Shown here piece after piece: positions 53,591 to 62,313 of a stretch of 64,000 nucleotides of DNA. The notes below the pieces were generated by a model. It made no database searches, was not told the origin of the DNA, and worked only from the letters and a program-made list of their open reading frames with translations. Source of the stretch: Bradyrhizobium guangxiense (GTDB lineage Bacteria > Pseudomonadota > Alphaproteobacteria > Rhizobiales > Xanthobacteraceae); contig NZ_CP022219.1 of NCBI RefSeq assembly GCF_004114915.1, positions 2,262,501-2,326,500 of the forward strand. Direction: 5' to 3'. Each line of letters opens with the position of its first letter. Position 1 is the stretch's first letter. The position numbers and the translations under genes were made by a program.

Positions 53591-54670
53591 ATGGAGCAAG
53601 CGGTGAGGCGGATTTTGCGGGCGGTTGAGCCCGGGACAATGGCGCTGTTCGGGGCGCTCATCGCCGCCAACATCGCCGCGTGGGCCTGGGCCTTCGCGCT
53701 GTTCGGCCACCGGCCGACGGTGTTGGCGACCGCGCTGCTGGCTTGGGTGTTCGGTCTGCGCCATGCCGTCGATGCCGATCACATCGCCGCCATCGACAAC
53801 GTGGTGCGCAAACTGATGCAGGCGGGCGGCGCCCCGCGCAGCGTCGGTCTCTATTTTGCGCTCGGGCATTCCACCGTCGTTGTGGTCGCGACCATATTGC
53901 TTGCGCTCGGCGTGGTGAGCCTTGGCGGCGACAGCCTGCTCAAGGAGATCGGCAGCCTCATCGGCACATCGGTGTCGGCGCTGTTCCTGCTCGTGATCGC
54001 GGCCATCAATCTCGTCATCTTCGTCGGCCTGTGGCGAACGGTTCGGGCCGCACGGGAGCAGGGCGTTCACGATGCCGAAGGGCTCGAGGCGCTGCTGGCC
54101 AAGCGCGGCTTCCTCGCCCGCCTGCTCGGACCGCTATTCCGCATGGTCACAAAGCCCTGGCACATGTATCCGCTCGGCTTCCTGTTTGGGCTCGGCTTCG
54201 ACACGGCGACCGAGATCAGCCTGCTCAGCATCTCTGCGAGCGAAGCCGCGCGCGGCGCTTCGGTCGCAGACGTGCTGGTTTTCCCTGCACTGTTCGCATC
54301 CGGCATGGCGCTGGTCGACACGGCCGACTCCGCGCTGATGGTGAGCGCCTATCGATGGGCCTTCGTCGATCCCTTGCGAAAGCTCTGGTACAACCTCACG
54401 ATCACCGGCGCGTCCGTGGCGGTCGCGCTGTTCATCGGCGGCATCGAGGCGCTCGGATTGGCCGCCGACCGGCTCGGCCTGTCCGGGACCATGTGGACGC
54501 TGGTCGACGGTCTCAACGAGTCGCTCGCCAATGTCGGTTTCGCCGTGATCGCGCTGTTTGCGATCGCATGGCTTGTCTCGGTCGTGCTTTATCGTCGCAT
54601 CTTGGAGGGCAACCGGCACCGGGCCGCAACGAAAGCGCTGGAATGCGCCGATGCGACCGAAGCGGCGTGA
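53591..54670 (+). CDS. hupN: NiCoT-family high-affinity nickel permease HupN
   Basis: 359-residue inner-membrane protein with about eight membrane segments. The NiCoT signature in helix II is intact: LRHAVDADHIAAIDN, with H58, D63 and H64 needed for Ni2+ binding. The second signature LGFDTATEISLL and FASGMALVDTADSALM are also present. It imports Ni2+ for the [NiFe] centre of hydrogenase. First gene of the hup series and preceded by a sigma-54-type promoter. Its last 20 bases overlap the next gene. Confidence 0.95.
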   Translation: MEQAVRRILRAVEPGTMALFGALIAANIAAWAWAFALFGHRPTVLATALLAWVFGLRHAVDADHIAAIDNVVRKLMQAGGAPRSVGLYFALGHSTVVVVATILLALGVVSLGGDSLLKEIGSLIGTSVSALFLLVIAAINLVIFVGLWRTVRAAREQGVHDAEGLEALLAKRGFLARLLGPLFRMVTKPWHMYPLGFLFGLGFDTATEISLLSISASEAARGASVADVLVFPALFASGMALVDTADSALMVSAYRWAFVDPLRKLWYNLTITGASVAVALFIGGIEALGLAADRLGLSGTMWTLVDGLNESLANVGFAVIALFAIAWLVSVVLYRRILEGNRHRAATKALECADATEAA

Positions 54671-56963
54671 GCCCTGTCGTGGCGGCTGCGCACTGACGGC
54701 ACTCTCAGCCCTGGTGCTGCTCGCGGATGACAGTCATGCTCTCGCGCAGAACAACAGCGGCCAGCACGAATTGCCGCCCATCGAGGTCGGCGGTGACGCG
54801 ACGCCAGAGCGCAAGAGGCCGGTCGGATCGCGCCGCGCCGGCAAGCCCTCCGCCGCCGGCCACCGCATCCTCGTGTATCCAGCGGCGACGCAGGCCTCGG
54901 ATGCACACAGCGCCGCCTCGCGCGCAAACGGCCTGCCCGGCATGGCCAGCGAGCTCACCATCTCCGGCGCAGAGCTCAATGCCCGCCCTTTCACACGGCC
55001 GGGCGAGGCGCTCGAGGCCGTGCCGGGTCTCATCGTGACGCAGCATTCCGGCGAGGGCAAAGCCAACCAGTATTTCTTGCGCGGCTATAATCTCGACCAT
55101 GGCACCGACCTTGCCATCACCGTCGACGGCATTCCCGTCAACATGCGCACCCACGCGCACGGCCAGGGCTATGCCGACCTCAACTGGCTGATCCCGGAAA
55201 CTGTCACCGCGGTGGACGTGCGCAAGGGGCCGTACTTCGCCGACGAAGGCGACTTCGCCTCGGTCGGAAGCGTGCACATCGGCCTGATCGACCGCACCAG
55301 CGGGCTGGCACAGGTCACCGCCGGCAGCTTCGGCTATCGCCGCCTGCTCACCATGGACTCCGCGAAGCTGGGTGGCGGCGCGTTGCTCGTGGCCGGCGAG
55401 ATCGGCACCTATAACGGCCCGTGGGACAATCCGGACAATGTGCGGAAGCTCAATGGCCTGGTGCGCTACAGCCAGGGCACCGCGACCGACGGCATGTCCG
55501 TCACCGGCATGGCCTATGCCAACAGATGGAATTCGACCGATCAGGTGCCGCTGCGTGCGATCGCCGCCGGTTTTCTCGGCCGCTTCGGCTCGGAAGATCC
55601 AAGCGATGGCGGCAACACCAACCGCTTTGCGCTCTCTGGCCGCATCGCGCAGAGCGACGACCTCGGCTCGTGGAAAGCCAACGCCTATGTGGTGAAGAGC
55701 CAGCTCGATCTCTTCAACAACTTCACCTACTTCCTCAGCGATCCCGTGCTCGGCGACCAGTTTCACCAGCACGACGACCGCCTGATGCTGGGTGCCAATA
55801 CCTCACGCACGCTGAACGGTTCGTTGGCGGATTTGCCGATGCAGACCACCTTTGGCCTGCAATCGCGCTACGACGCGATTGATCTGGCGCTCGCCAACAC
55901 GTTCCGGCGTGGCTTCCTGTCGAACATCCGCAGCGACAAGGTCGGCGAGGGCAGCGTCGGCGTCTATGCCGAAAATACGGTGCGTTGGACCGATTGGCTG
56001 AGGACGACGGTGGGATGGCGCGGCGATTACTATGCCGCCGACGTCACGTCGCGGTTCAGCGTCAACAATTCCGGCCGCGCAGACGCATCGCTCGGCAGCC
56101 CGAAATTCCGCATGGTGCTCGGTCCGTTCAACCAAACCGAGTTCTTCTTCGGCGCCGGCTACGGCATGCATTCCAACGATGCCCGCGGTGCGACGACGAC
56201 GGAGGACCCGAGCGATCCTGCGACGAGGCTCACACCGTCGCCGCTGCTGGTGCGGACCAGGGGTGCGGAGGTCGGCGTGCGCAGCAGGATCGTGCCCGGC
56301 CTGGACACTTCGCTCAGCGTCTTCATCCTCGATCAGGATTCCGAGATCCTGTTCGCGGGCGACGCTGGCGACACGTCGGCGCCCCGTGCCAGCCGCCGCT
56401 ACGGCTTTGAATGGACCAACCACTACCGGCCCATCTCCTGGATCGAGATCGACGCCGATCTCGCCATGACCCATGCGCGTTTTCGCGGCTATGACAGCGA
56501 GCAGGCGGAGGTCCATGCTTCGCTCGCCGGCTATCCCGAGGCGCAGATCGGCAACGCGCCCGGCAACTACATTCCGAACGCGCCGGCGATGGTGGCATCG
56601 GCCGGCGTCACGCTGGGCGAGAAGACCGGATGGTTCGGAACCTTGCGCTGGCGCTATCTGGCGTCGAGCCCGCTGACGGAGGACAACGCATTCCGCTCCT
56701 CTGCGACCAGCGTCTTCAACGGGCGGCTTGGCTATCGCATCGACAATGGCTGGCGGCTCCAGCTCGACGTTCTCAATCTTTTCAATGCGAGGGCGAACCA
56801 GATCACCTATGCCTATGGCTCGCTGCTCAAGACCGACACGCTCTATAGCCTCTGCACATCTGGCACTGCGCCATTGGGAGTCTGTCAGAATGGCGTGATG
56901 GACTATGTGCTGCACCCCGTGGAGCCGTTGACGTTCCGCCTCACCATCGCGGGGGTGTTCTAG
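54651..56963 (+). CDS. hupO: TonB-dependent outer-membrane receptor HupO (candidate nickel receptor)
   Basis: 770 residues from ATG 54651, which overlaps hupN by 20 bases. The N-terminal signal (CALTALSALVLLADDSHALAQ) is followed by a short linker. The plug domain (about 100-210) has QYFLRGYNLDHGTDLAITVDG, here read in two parts, and a histidine-containing loop THAHG at 167-171. The barrel follows, ending in a C-terminal Phe (TIAGVF). Position between hupN and hupP matches the hupNOP locus linked to nickel metabolism in B. japonicum. It may carry nickel or a nickel chelate across the outer membrane, which is inference. Confidence 0.88.
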   Translation: MRPKRREPCRGGCALTALSALVLLADDSHALAQNNSGQHELPPIEVGGDATPERKRPVGSRRAGKPSAAGHRILVYPAATQASDAHSAASRANGLPGMASELTISGAELNARPFTRPGEALEAVPGLIVTQHSGEGKANQYFLRGYNLDHGTDLAITVDGIPVNMRTHAHGQGYADLNWLIPETVTAVDVRKGPYFADEGDFASVGSVHIGLIDRTSGLAQVTAGSFGYRRLLTMDSAKLGGGALLVAGEIGTYNGPWDNPDNVRKLNGLVRYSQGTATDGMSVTGMAYANRWNSTDQVPLRAIAAGFLGRFGSEDPSDGGNTNRFALSGRIAQSDDLGSWKANAYVVKSQLDLFNNFTYFLSDPVLGDQFHQHDDRLMLGANTSRTLNGSLADLPMQTTFGLQSRYDAIDLALANTFRRGFLSNIRSDKVGEGSVGVYAENTVRWTDWLRTTVGWRGDYYAADVTSRFSVNNSGRADASLGSPKFRMVLGPFNQTEFFFGAGYGMHSNDARGATTTEDPSDPATRLTPSPLLVRTRGAEVGVRSRIVPGLDTSLSVFILDQDSEILFAGDAGDTSAPRASRRYGFEWTNHYRPISWIEIDADLAMTHARFRGYDSEQAEVHASLAGYPEAQIGNAPGNYIPNAPAMVASAGVTLGEKTGWFGTLRWRYLASSPLTEDNAFRSSATSVFNGRLGYRIDNGWRLQLDVLNLFNARANQITYAYGSLLKTDTLYSLCTSGTAPLGVCQNGVMDYVLHPVEPLTFRLTIAGVF

Positions 56964-57101
56964 GCTCGCTCCGGTCGCGAATCGAATGATGCGGCGATTG
57001 ACGCTTCTGCCATCCGGGATTGCTAGAGCATGGGTGTATTGTGGTAGTGAACGGCCGGGTGGCGACACGTCGCGGCCTGAAAGCGCAGCAGGGGACCGTC
57101 G

Positions 57102-58421
57102 ATGAACCGTGAGCTCGATCTCGCCGACTTTGAACTGCATCCGCAACGTGGTGCGGTGCTGGCCGAGGTGCACGCTCGCCCATTCACCCGGTTGACGGCG
57201 CCGGTCACGGTGCTCCGCTTTGCTTTTCTTAGTCAGGGCGAGGCCGCTGCAGCGGACCGGCAGAAGTTCGTGGCGTTCTGCATGTCGCACGGGCAGGCTC
57301 CGCCGGAGGACGGGGCCAAACATCACCAGGTGACGATCGGCGCCACGCAGCTCCGCTGGGAGCAGCACTCGGAATTCAGCACCTTCACCTGGATCCTGGG
57401 CGGCTCCGAGACGTCCGCCCGCCGCTTCGGTGAGATCGACACAGAGTCCACCGCGCTGGTCCGGTCGCTGCACCAGTCCGGTCAATTGCTGGTCGCGGTC
57501 AAACTCGAGGTCGAGCAGACCTCGGCGGCCCTGGAGCGTGCGCAGCAGCTTTTCGAAAGGAGCAGCCTCGCCGTCGCCGCGGTCCGCAGCGGACCCGCCG
57601 TCGTTGCATCCGACTTTCGCACGGACGATCAGGGCTTCGTTCGCATCCTCGTTTGCAACGACGGTCTGTCGCCGGGCCGGCTCGGTGCTCTCGTGCAGCG
57701 CGTGCTGGAGATCGAGACCTATCGTACGCTGGCGCTGCTCGGTCTGCCCACTGCGCTCGAGCTTGCGCCCTCTGTTGATCATATCGGCCGGCGGCTCGTC
57801 GAAGTGCTCGAGGAGATGCAAGGCGCCGAAGACCTCAAGCTCAACAATCATCTCCTGACGGAACTGACCGCGCTAGCTGCTTCGCTCGAAAGGGAGGCTG
57901 CCGGCAGCTCGTTTCGTTTCGGCGCCAGCCGGGCTTACAACGACATCGTGCAGGCCCGCCTTGCGGTGATCGAGGGTGGCGAGATCGCAGGCTATCCGAC
58001 CTGGTCCTCCTTCCTCGCGCGCCGCATGGCACCCGCGATGCGCACCTGTGCGACGATGGAGCACCGGCAGGCCGATCTGTCGATCAAGCTTGCGCGCGCC
58101 GCGGATTTGCTGCGCACGCGCGTCGACGTCGAGCTGGAAGAGCAAAACCGCGATCTGCTGCGCTCGATGAACGACCGCACCCGGCTTCAGTTGAGACTTC
58201 AGAGCACGGTCGAAGGCCTGTCGGTGGCGGCGATTGGTTACTACGTCGTGAGCCTGTTCGGCTATCTGGCCAAGGGCGCCCATGACGGCGGCCTGCATGT
58301 CGAGCCTTCGCTGGCGACCGCAATCTTCGTGCCGGTCGCCGTTGCGGTGATCTGGATCGTCACCCGCAACATCCGCAGGCGGCACTTGAAGCACGACGAA
58401 ATGTCGGGCGCTCACGACTGA
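57102..58421 (+). CDS. hupP: DUF3422 membrane protein HupP
   Basis: 439 residues, DUF3422 family. The N-terminus has the family motif LAEVHARPF. The middle is rich in helices with LQRVLEIETYRTLALLGLP-like text. Two membrane segments near the C-terminus (about 363-386, LSVAAIGYYVVSLFGYLAK, and about 400-420, TAIFVPVAVAVIWIVT) anchor a large N-terminal cytoplasmic domain. Biochemical function is unknown. Location after hupN and hupO suggests a link to nickel handling or hydrogenase maturation. A 138-base gap precedes it. Confidence 0.85.
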   Translation: MNRELDLADFELHPQRGAVLAEVHARPFTRLTAPVTVLRFAFLSQGEAAAADRQKFVAFCMSHGQAPPEDGAKHHQVTIGATQLRWEQHSEFSTFTWILGGSETSARRFGEIDTESTALVRSLHQSGQLLVAVKLEVEQTSAALERAQQLFERSSLAVAAVRSGPAVVASDFRTDDQGFVRILVCNDGLSPGRLGALVQRVLEIETYRTLALLGLPTALELAPSVDHIGRRLVEVLEEMQGAEDLKLNNHLLTELTALAASLEREAAGSSFRFGASRAYNDIVQARLAVIEGGEIAGYPTWSSFLARRMAPAMRTCATMEHRQADLSIKLARAADLLRTRVDVELEEQNRDLLRSMNDRTRLQLRLQSTVEGLSVAAIGYYVVSLFGYLAKGAHDGGLHVEPSLATAIFVPVAVAVIWIVTRNIRRRHLKHDEMSGAHD

Positions 58422-58488
58422 GGACGCAAACGAGCCTCTTGCGCTTCGCCCGCGAGCGGTCGAAGCTAGAGCGACCGGGAGACACGAG

Positions 58489-59505
58489 ATGAGCCGATCC
58501 GATGCGATGACCAACGTGCTCTGGCTGCAGGGCGCCAGCTGCGGCGGCTGCACCATGTCGATCCTCGAAAGCGGCGCCTCCGGCTGGTTCGACGAGCTGC
58601 GTCAGTTCGGCGTCAACCTGCTGTGGCATCCGTCCGTGAGCGAGGAGACGGGAGAGGAGGCGGTCGAGATCCTGCAGTCGGTGCTCGACGGCAAGGTTCG
58701 GCTCGATCTTCTCCTGCTGGAAGGTTCCGTCGCCCGTGGACCGAGCGATACCGGGCGCTTCAACATGCTCGCCGGCACTAACCGTTCCGTCTATCGCTGG
58801 ATGCTCGATCTTGCGCCGCATGCCGGCTATGTGATCGCGATCGGAAGCTGCGCGGCCTATGGCGGCGTGCCGGCCGCCGGATCGAATCCGACCGATGCCG
58901 TCGGCCTCCAGTTCGAGGGCTCCGATAGCGGTGGCGCGCTGGGGGCGGCTTTCCGCTCGCGGCTCGGTCTTCCCGTTATCAACGTCGCGGGCTGCGCGCC
59001 GCATCCGGGCTGGATGATGGAAACCATCTTGGCACTGACCACCAAGGATATCGCAGCGAGCGACCTCGACGGATACGGCCGGCCGAAGTTCGTCGCCAAT
59101 CATCTTGCTCATCATGGCTGCTCCCGCAACGAGTTCTACGAGTTCAAGGCCAGTGCCGAGACCATGTCGGAGCGCGGCTGCCTGATGGAGCATCTCGGCT
59201 GCAAGGCGACGCAGGCGGTGGGCGACTGCAACCAGCGCTCCTGGAACGGCGGCGGCTCTTGCACCAAGGGCGGCTATGCCTGCATCGCCTGCACCTCGCC
59301 GGGGTTCGAGGGCGCCCAGAACTTCCTGGAGACCGCCAAGCTCGCCGGCATTCCGGTCGGCTTGCCGACCGACATGCCGAAGGCCTGGTTCGTCGCGCTC
59401 GCCGCATTGTCGAAATCCGCGACGCCGCGACGCGTGCGGCTGAACGCAACCGCCGATCACGTCGTCGTGCCGCCGGGCCGCACCACGACCAAGACCAAGC
59501 CATGA
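58489..59505 (+). CDS. hupU: H2-sensing regulatory hydrogenase small subunit HupU
   Basis: 338 residues. No Tat signal: the protein begins directly before the proximal Fe-S motif WLQGASCGGCTMSILE (C18, C21), so it stays cytoplasmic. Further Fe-S cysteines are in GSCAAYGG, GCAPHPG and the C-terminal SCTKGGYACIACTSPGF. HupU/HoxB with HupV forms the regulatory [NiFe] hydrogenase that signals H2 to the HupT kinase and HoxA. The 67-base gap after hupP has a GGGAG ribosome site. It overlaps hupV by 4 bases. Confidence 0.95.
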   Translation: MSRSDAMTNVLWLQGASCGGCTMSILESGASGWFDELRQFGVNLLWHPSVSEETGEEAVEILQSVLDGKVRLDLLLLEGSVARGPSDTGRFNMLAGTNRSVYRWMLDLAPHAGYVIAIGSCAAYGGVPAAGSNPTDAVGLQFEGSDSGGALGAAFRSRLGLPVINVAGCAPHPGWMMETILALTTKDIAASDLDGYGRPKFVANHLAHHGCSRNEFYEFKASAETMSERGCLMEHLGCKATQAVGDCNQRSWNGGGSCTKGGYACIACTSPGFEGAQNFLETAKLAGIPVGLPTDMPKAWFVALAALSKSATPRRVRLNATADHVVVPPGRTTTKTKP

Positions 59506-60941
59506 CGCGGATCACGATCGGCCCGTTCAACCGCGTCGAGGGCGATCTCGAAGTCCGCCTCGACATCGAGAGCGGGCGCGTCAGGCGCGCCGAGGTGACG
59601 GCGCCGCTCTACCGCGGGTTCGAGCAGATCTTGGAGGGGCGTCCCCCGCTTGACGCGCTGGCGCTGGCGCCCCGGATTTGCGGCATCTGCTCAGTCTCGC
59701 AATCGGTGGCCGCAGCCGCGGCGCTGCGCGATGCCATGGCGATCGAGGCGGCGCCGAATGGATTGCTCGCCACCAGCATCGCGCATGCCGCGGAGAACGC
59801 GGCTGACCATCTCACCCATTTCTACATCTTCTTCATGCCGGATTTTGCCCGCGAAGCCTATGCCGCGCACGACTGGCACGCCGCGACGCACGAGCGCTTT
59901 GCCGCGACCCGCGGTAGTGCGGCGCGCGACGCATTGCCGGCGCGGGCACGGCTGCTCGAGACCATGGGCATCATCGCCGGCAAATGGCCGCACAGCCTCG
60001 CGTTCCAGCCCGGCGGTACGACGCGTGCCATCGATCTCGGCGAGCGCGTCCGCCTGCTGTCGATCGCGACCGCGTTTCGCAGCTTCCTCGAGCGTATCGT
60101 CTTCGCGGATGCGCTGGAGAATGTGCTCGCGATCACCACCGCGGACGAGCTCGATCGCTGGCGTGACGGCCGCGGCGGCGACTTCGCCCATTTCCTGCGG
60201 CTCGCCGACAGTCTCGCGCTGAGCGGGCTTGGCAGGGGCACCGGCCTGATGATGAGCTACGGCGCCTATCATGGCACCGACGGCGAGCTGTTTCCGCGCG
60301 GCCTTTTCGGCCCGCGCGCTGCGATCGAGCCGCTGCCGTTGGCGCAGATCACGGAGGACGTCTCGCACGCCTGGATGCGCGACTCGTCCGCCGATCCCGC
60401 CCACAGCAGCACGATCCCGGATCCCGACAAGCCGGCCGCCTATAGCTGGTGCAAGGCGCCGCGGCTGTCCGGTCAGCCGATCGAGGTCGGCGCCATCGCG
60501 CGTCAGACCGTGGCGGGGCAGGCGTTGATTGCGGATCTCGTGTCGGCCAGCGGGACGAATGTGCGCAACCGGGTGATCGCGCGGCTGATCGAGACCGCGC
60601 GCATCGCGCTTGCCATGGAGCAGTGGACGCGCGCGCTCCGTCTGTCGGAGCCGTTCTGCACCAATTCGTGCGACATCCCTGACGGCAGCTATGTCGGACT
60701 GGTCGAGGCGGCGCGCGGCAGTCTCGGGCACTGGATGGCGGTACGGGGCGGCAGGATCGCGCGCTACCAGATCATCGCACCGACGACGTGGAATTTTTCA
60801 CCCCGGGACTCTTTCGACGTCGGGGGGCCCCTGGAGCAGGCGCTGGTCGGCACCGATGTCGGCGATGCCGGCGCGCGCGCGGTTGCGATCCAGCACATCG
60901 TGCGCTCGTTCGATCCCTGCATGGTGTGCACTGCGCACTAA
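59502..60941 (+). CDS. hupV: H2-sensing regulatory hydrogenase large subunit HupV
   Basis: 479 residues from ATG 59502 (ATGA overlap with hupU). The [NiFe] ligands are present: RICGIC (C60, C63) near the N-terminus and DPCMVCTAH at the very end (C473, C476). The chain stops at that histidine, with no C-terminal extension, so no maturation protease is needed. This is a defining feature of sensor hydrogenases. FNRVEGDLE near the start is conserved. A palindromic repeat follows right after the stop. Confidence 0.95.
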   Translation: MTRITIGPFNRVEGDLEVRLDIESGRVRRAEVTAPLYRGFEQILEGRPPLDALALAPRICGICSVSQSVAAAAALRDAMAIEAAPNGLLATSIAHAAENAADHLTHFYIFFMPDFAREAYAAHDWHAATHERFAATRGSAARDALPARARLLETMGIIAGKWPHSLAFQPGGTTRAIDLGERVRLLSIATAFRSFLERIVFADALENVLAITTADELDRWRDGRGGDFAHFLRLADSLALSGLGRGTGLMMSYGAYHGTDGELFPRGLFGPRAAIEPLPLAQITEDVSHAWMRDSSADPAHSSTIPDPDKPAAYSWCKAPRLSGQPIEVGAIARQTVAGQALIADLVSASGTNVRNRVIARLIETARIALAMEQWTRALRLSEPFCTNSCDIPDGSYVGLVEAARGSLGHWMAVRGGRIARYQIIAPTTWNFSPRDSFDVGGPLEQALVGTDVGDAGARAVAIQHIVRSFDPCMVCTAH

Positions 60942-60988
60942 AGCATGATCCGGAAAAGTGCGAAGCGGTTTTCCGGAAAGATTATGCT
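60942..60988. repeat. palindromic intergenic repeat, possible terminator after hupV
   Basis: An inner 8-base-pair stem (CCGGAAAA / TTTTCCGG, 11-base loop) and an outer 8-pair stem (AGCATGAT / ATTATGCT, one G-U) with a 4-base bulge. The sequence matches, from memory, a short palindromic element dispersed between genes in Bradyrhizobium and relatives. It begins at the hupV stop and may end or attenuate the hupUV transcript before hupS. Only one copy was noticed in this window. Confidence 0.7.
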
Positions 60989-61094
60989 CAAGCAGCCGGA
61001 AACTTCGTTGCCGACTGCAAATCGCGTTGTTTCCGCTTCTCCTGCTTTTGCTGTCCTCGCTGCCCTTCATGAGAGCAATTCAAAGACGTAACGT

Positions 61095-61126
61095 TTTGGA
61101 ATCTCTCTACATTTGAATCGCTCCAG
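61095..61126 (+). promoter_or_regulatory. TTTGGAATC / TTTGAATCG doublet upstream of the hupS promoter
   Basis: TTTGGAATC at 61095-61103 and TTTGAATCGCTCCAG at 61112-61126, ending 5 bases before the -24 box. The 15-base second element differs by one base from that at 50809-50823 upstream of the siderophore receptor. It may be an operator for a shared regulator; identity unknown. Confidence 0.4.
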
Positions 61127-61131
61127 GTTGT

Positions 61132-61146
61132 TGGCCTGCTTCTTGC
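61132..61146 (+). promoter_or_regulatory. sigma-54 (-24/-12) promoter for hupSL
   Basis: TGGCCT, 5 bases, TTGC, with the invariant GG and GC at correct spacing, 46 bases upstream of the hupS ATG; the predicted start is near 61157. This agrees with the known RpoN/HoxA dependence of the B. japonicum hupSL promoter in free-living cells. HoxA and IHF sites should lie in the 60989-61131 interval but were not recognised. No FixK box was found. Confidence 0.7.
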
Positions 61147-61192
61147 TGTCTTTGGCGTCATCGAAAAGTCAAAGCCGAAGACGGGAGGATTC

Positions 61193-62284
61193 ATGGGCGC
61201 GGCGACGGAAACGTTTTACAGCGTGATCAGGCGGCAAGGCATCACGCGTCGGAGCTTTCACAAGTTCTGCAGCCTGACGGCGACGAGCCTCGGGCTCGGT
61301 CCGTTGGCGGAAAGCCGTATCGCCAATGCGCTCGAGACCAAGCCGCGCGTGCCGGTGATCTGGATGCACGGGCTCGAATGCACCTGCTGTTCGGAGAGCT
61401 TCATTCGGTCGGCGCATCCGCTCGTCAAGGACGCGGTGCTGTCGATGATCTCGCTCGACTACGACGATACCATCATGGCAGCTGCGGGCCACCAGGCGGA
61501 AGCCATTCTCGATGAGACCCGCGCCAAGCACAAAGGTCAGTACATTCTTGCGGTGGAAGGTAATCCGCCACTGAACGAGGGCGGCATGTTCTGCATCGAC
61601 GGCGGCAAGCCCTTCGTCGAGAAGCTGAAGATGATGGCCGAGGATGCGATGGCGATCATCGCCTGGGGCGCCTGCGCGTCCTGGGGCTGCGTGCAGGCGG
61701 CCAAGCCCAACCCGACGCAGGCAACCCCGATCGACAAGGTCATCACCAACAAGCCCATCATCAAGGTGCCGGGATGCCCTCCGATCGCCGAGGTAATGAC
61801 CGGTGTGGTCACTTTCATCACCACCTTCGGCAAATTGCCCGAGCTCGACCGCCAGGGCCGGCCGAAGATGTTCTATTCGCAGCGCATTCACGACAAGTGC
61901 TACCGGCGCCCGCATTTCGATGCCGGCCAATTCGTCGAGGAGTGGGACGACGAAGCCGCGCGCAAGGGCTACTGCCTCTACAAGATGGGCTGCAAGGGCC
62001 CGACCACCTACAACGCCTGCTCGACCGTGCGCTGGAACGGCGGCGTCTCGTTTCCGATCCAGTCCGGCCATGGCTGCATCGGCTGCTCCGAGGACGGCTT
62101 CTGGGACAAGGGCTCGTTCTACGACCGCCTCACCAACATCAAGCAGTTCGGCATCGAGAAGAACGCCGATCAGATCGGCATGGTGGCGGCCGGCGCCGTC
62201 GGTGCCGCGGTGGCCGCACATGCGGCCGTGACGGCGGTGAAGCGGCTCGCGTCGAAGCGCGAAGACGCCGACCACAACAGCTAA
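61193..62284 (+). CDS. hupS: uptake [NiFe] hydrogenase small subunit HupS
   Basis: 363 residues. Tat signal with TRRSFHKFC (R19, R20) and a hydrophobic stretch, cleaved around residues 40-46. The mature protein starts with the proximal [4Fe-4S] motif [10 protein letters not shown]. Further cluster cysteines are in [28 protein letters not shown] and [15 protein letters not shown]-terminal membrane helix (about 324-345, [17 protein letters not shown]) anchors it in the inner membrane, facing the periplasm. It passes electrons from H2 oxidation to the quinone pool, usually through a HupC cytochrome b. GGGAGG precedes the ATG. Confidence 0.97.
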   Translation: MGAATETFYSVIRRQGITRRSFHKFCSLTATSLGLGPLAESRIANALETKPRVPVIWMHGLECTCCSESFIRSAHPLVKDAVLSMISLDYDDTIMAAAGHQAEAILDETRAKHKGQYILAVEGNPPLNEGGMFCIDGGKPFVEKLKMMAEDAMAIIAWGACASWGCVQAAKPNPTQATPIDKVITNKPIIKVPGCPPIAEVMTGVVTFITTFGKLPELDRQGRPKMFYSQRIHDKCYRRPHFDAGQFVEEWDDEAARKGYCLYKMGCKGPTTYNACSTVRWNGGVSFPIQSGHGCIGCSEDGFWDKGSFYDRLTNIKQFGIEKNADQIGMVAAGAVGAAVAAHAAVTAVKRLASKREDADHNS

Positions 62285-62313
62285 GCCAAGTGACAGACTA
62301 GGGTAGGGCAATC

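Noticed and set aside
54558..54650. Longer start for hupO inside hupN
   Set aside because: ATG 54651 is followed by a normal signal peptide; the extension would bury that signal and overlap hupN by more than 100 bases.
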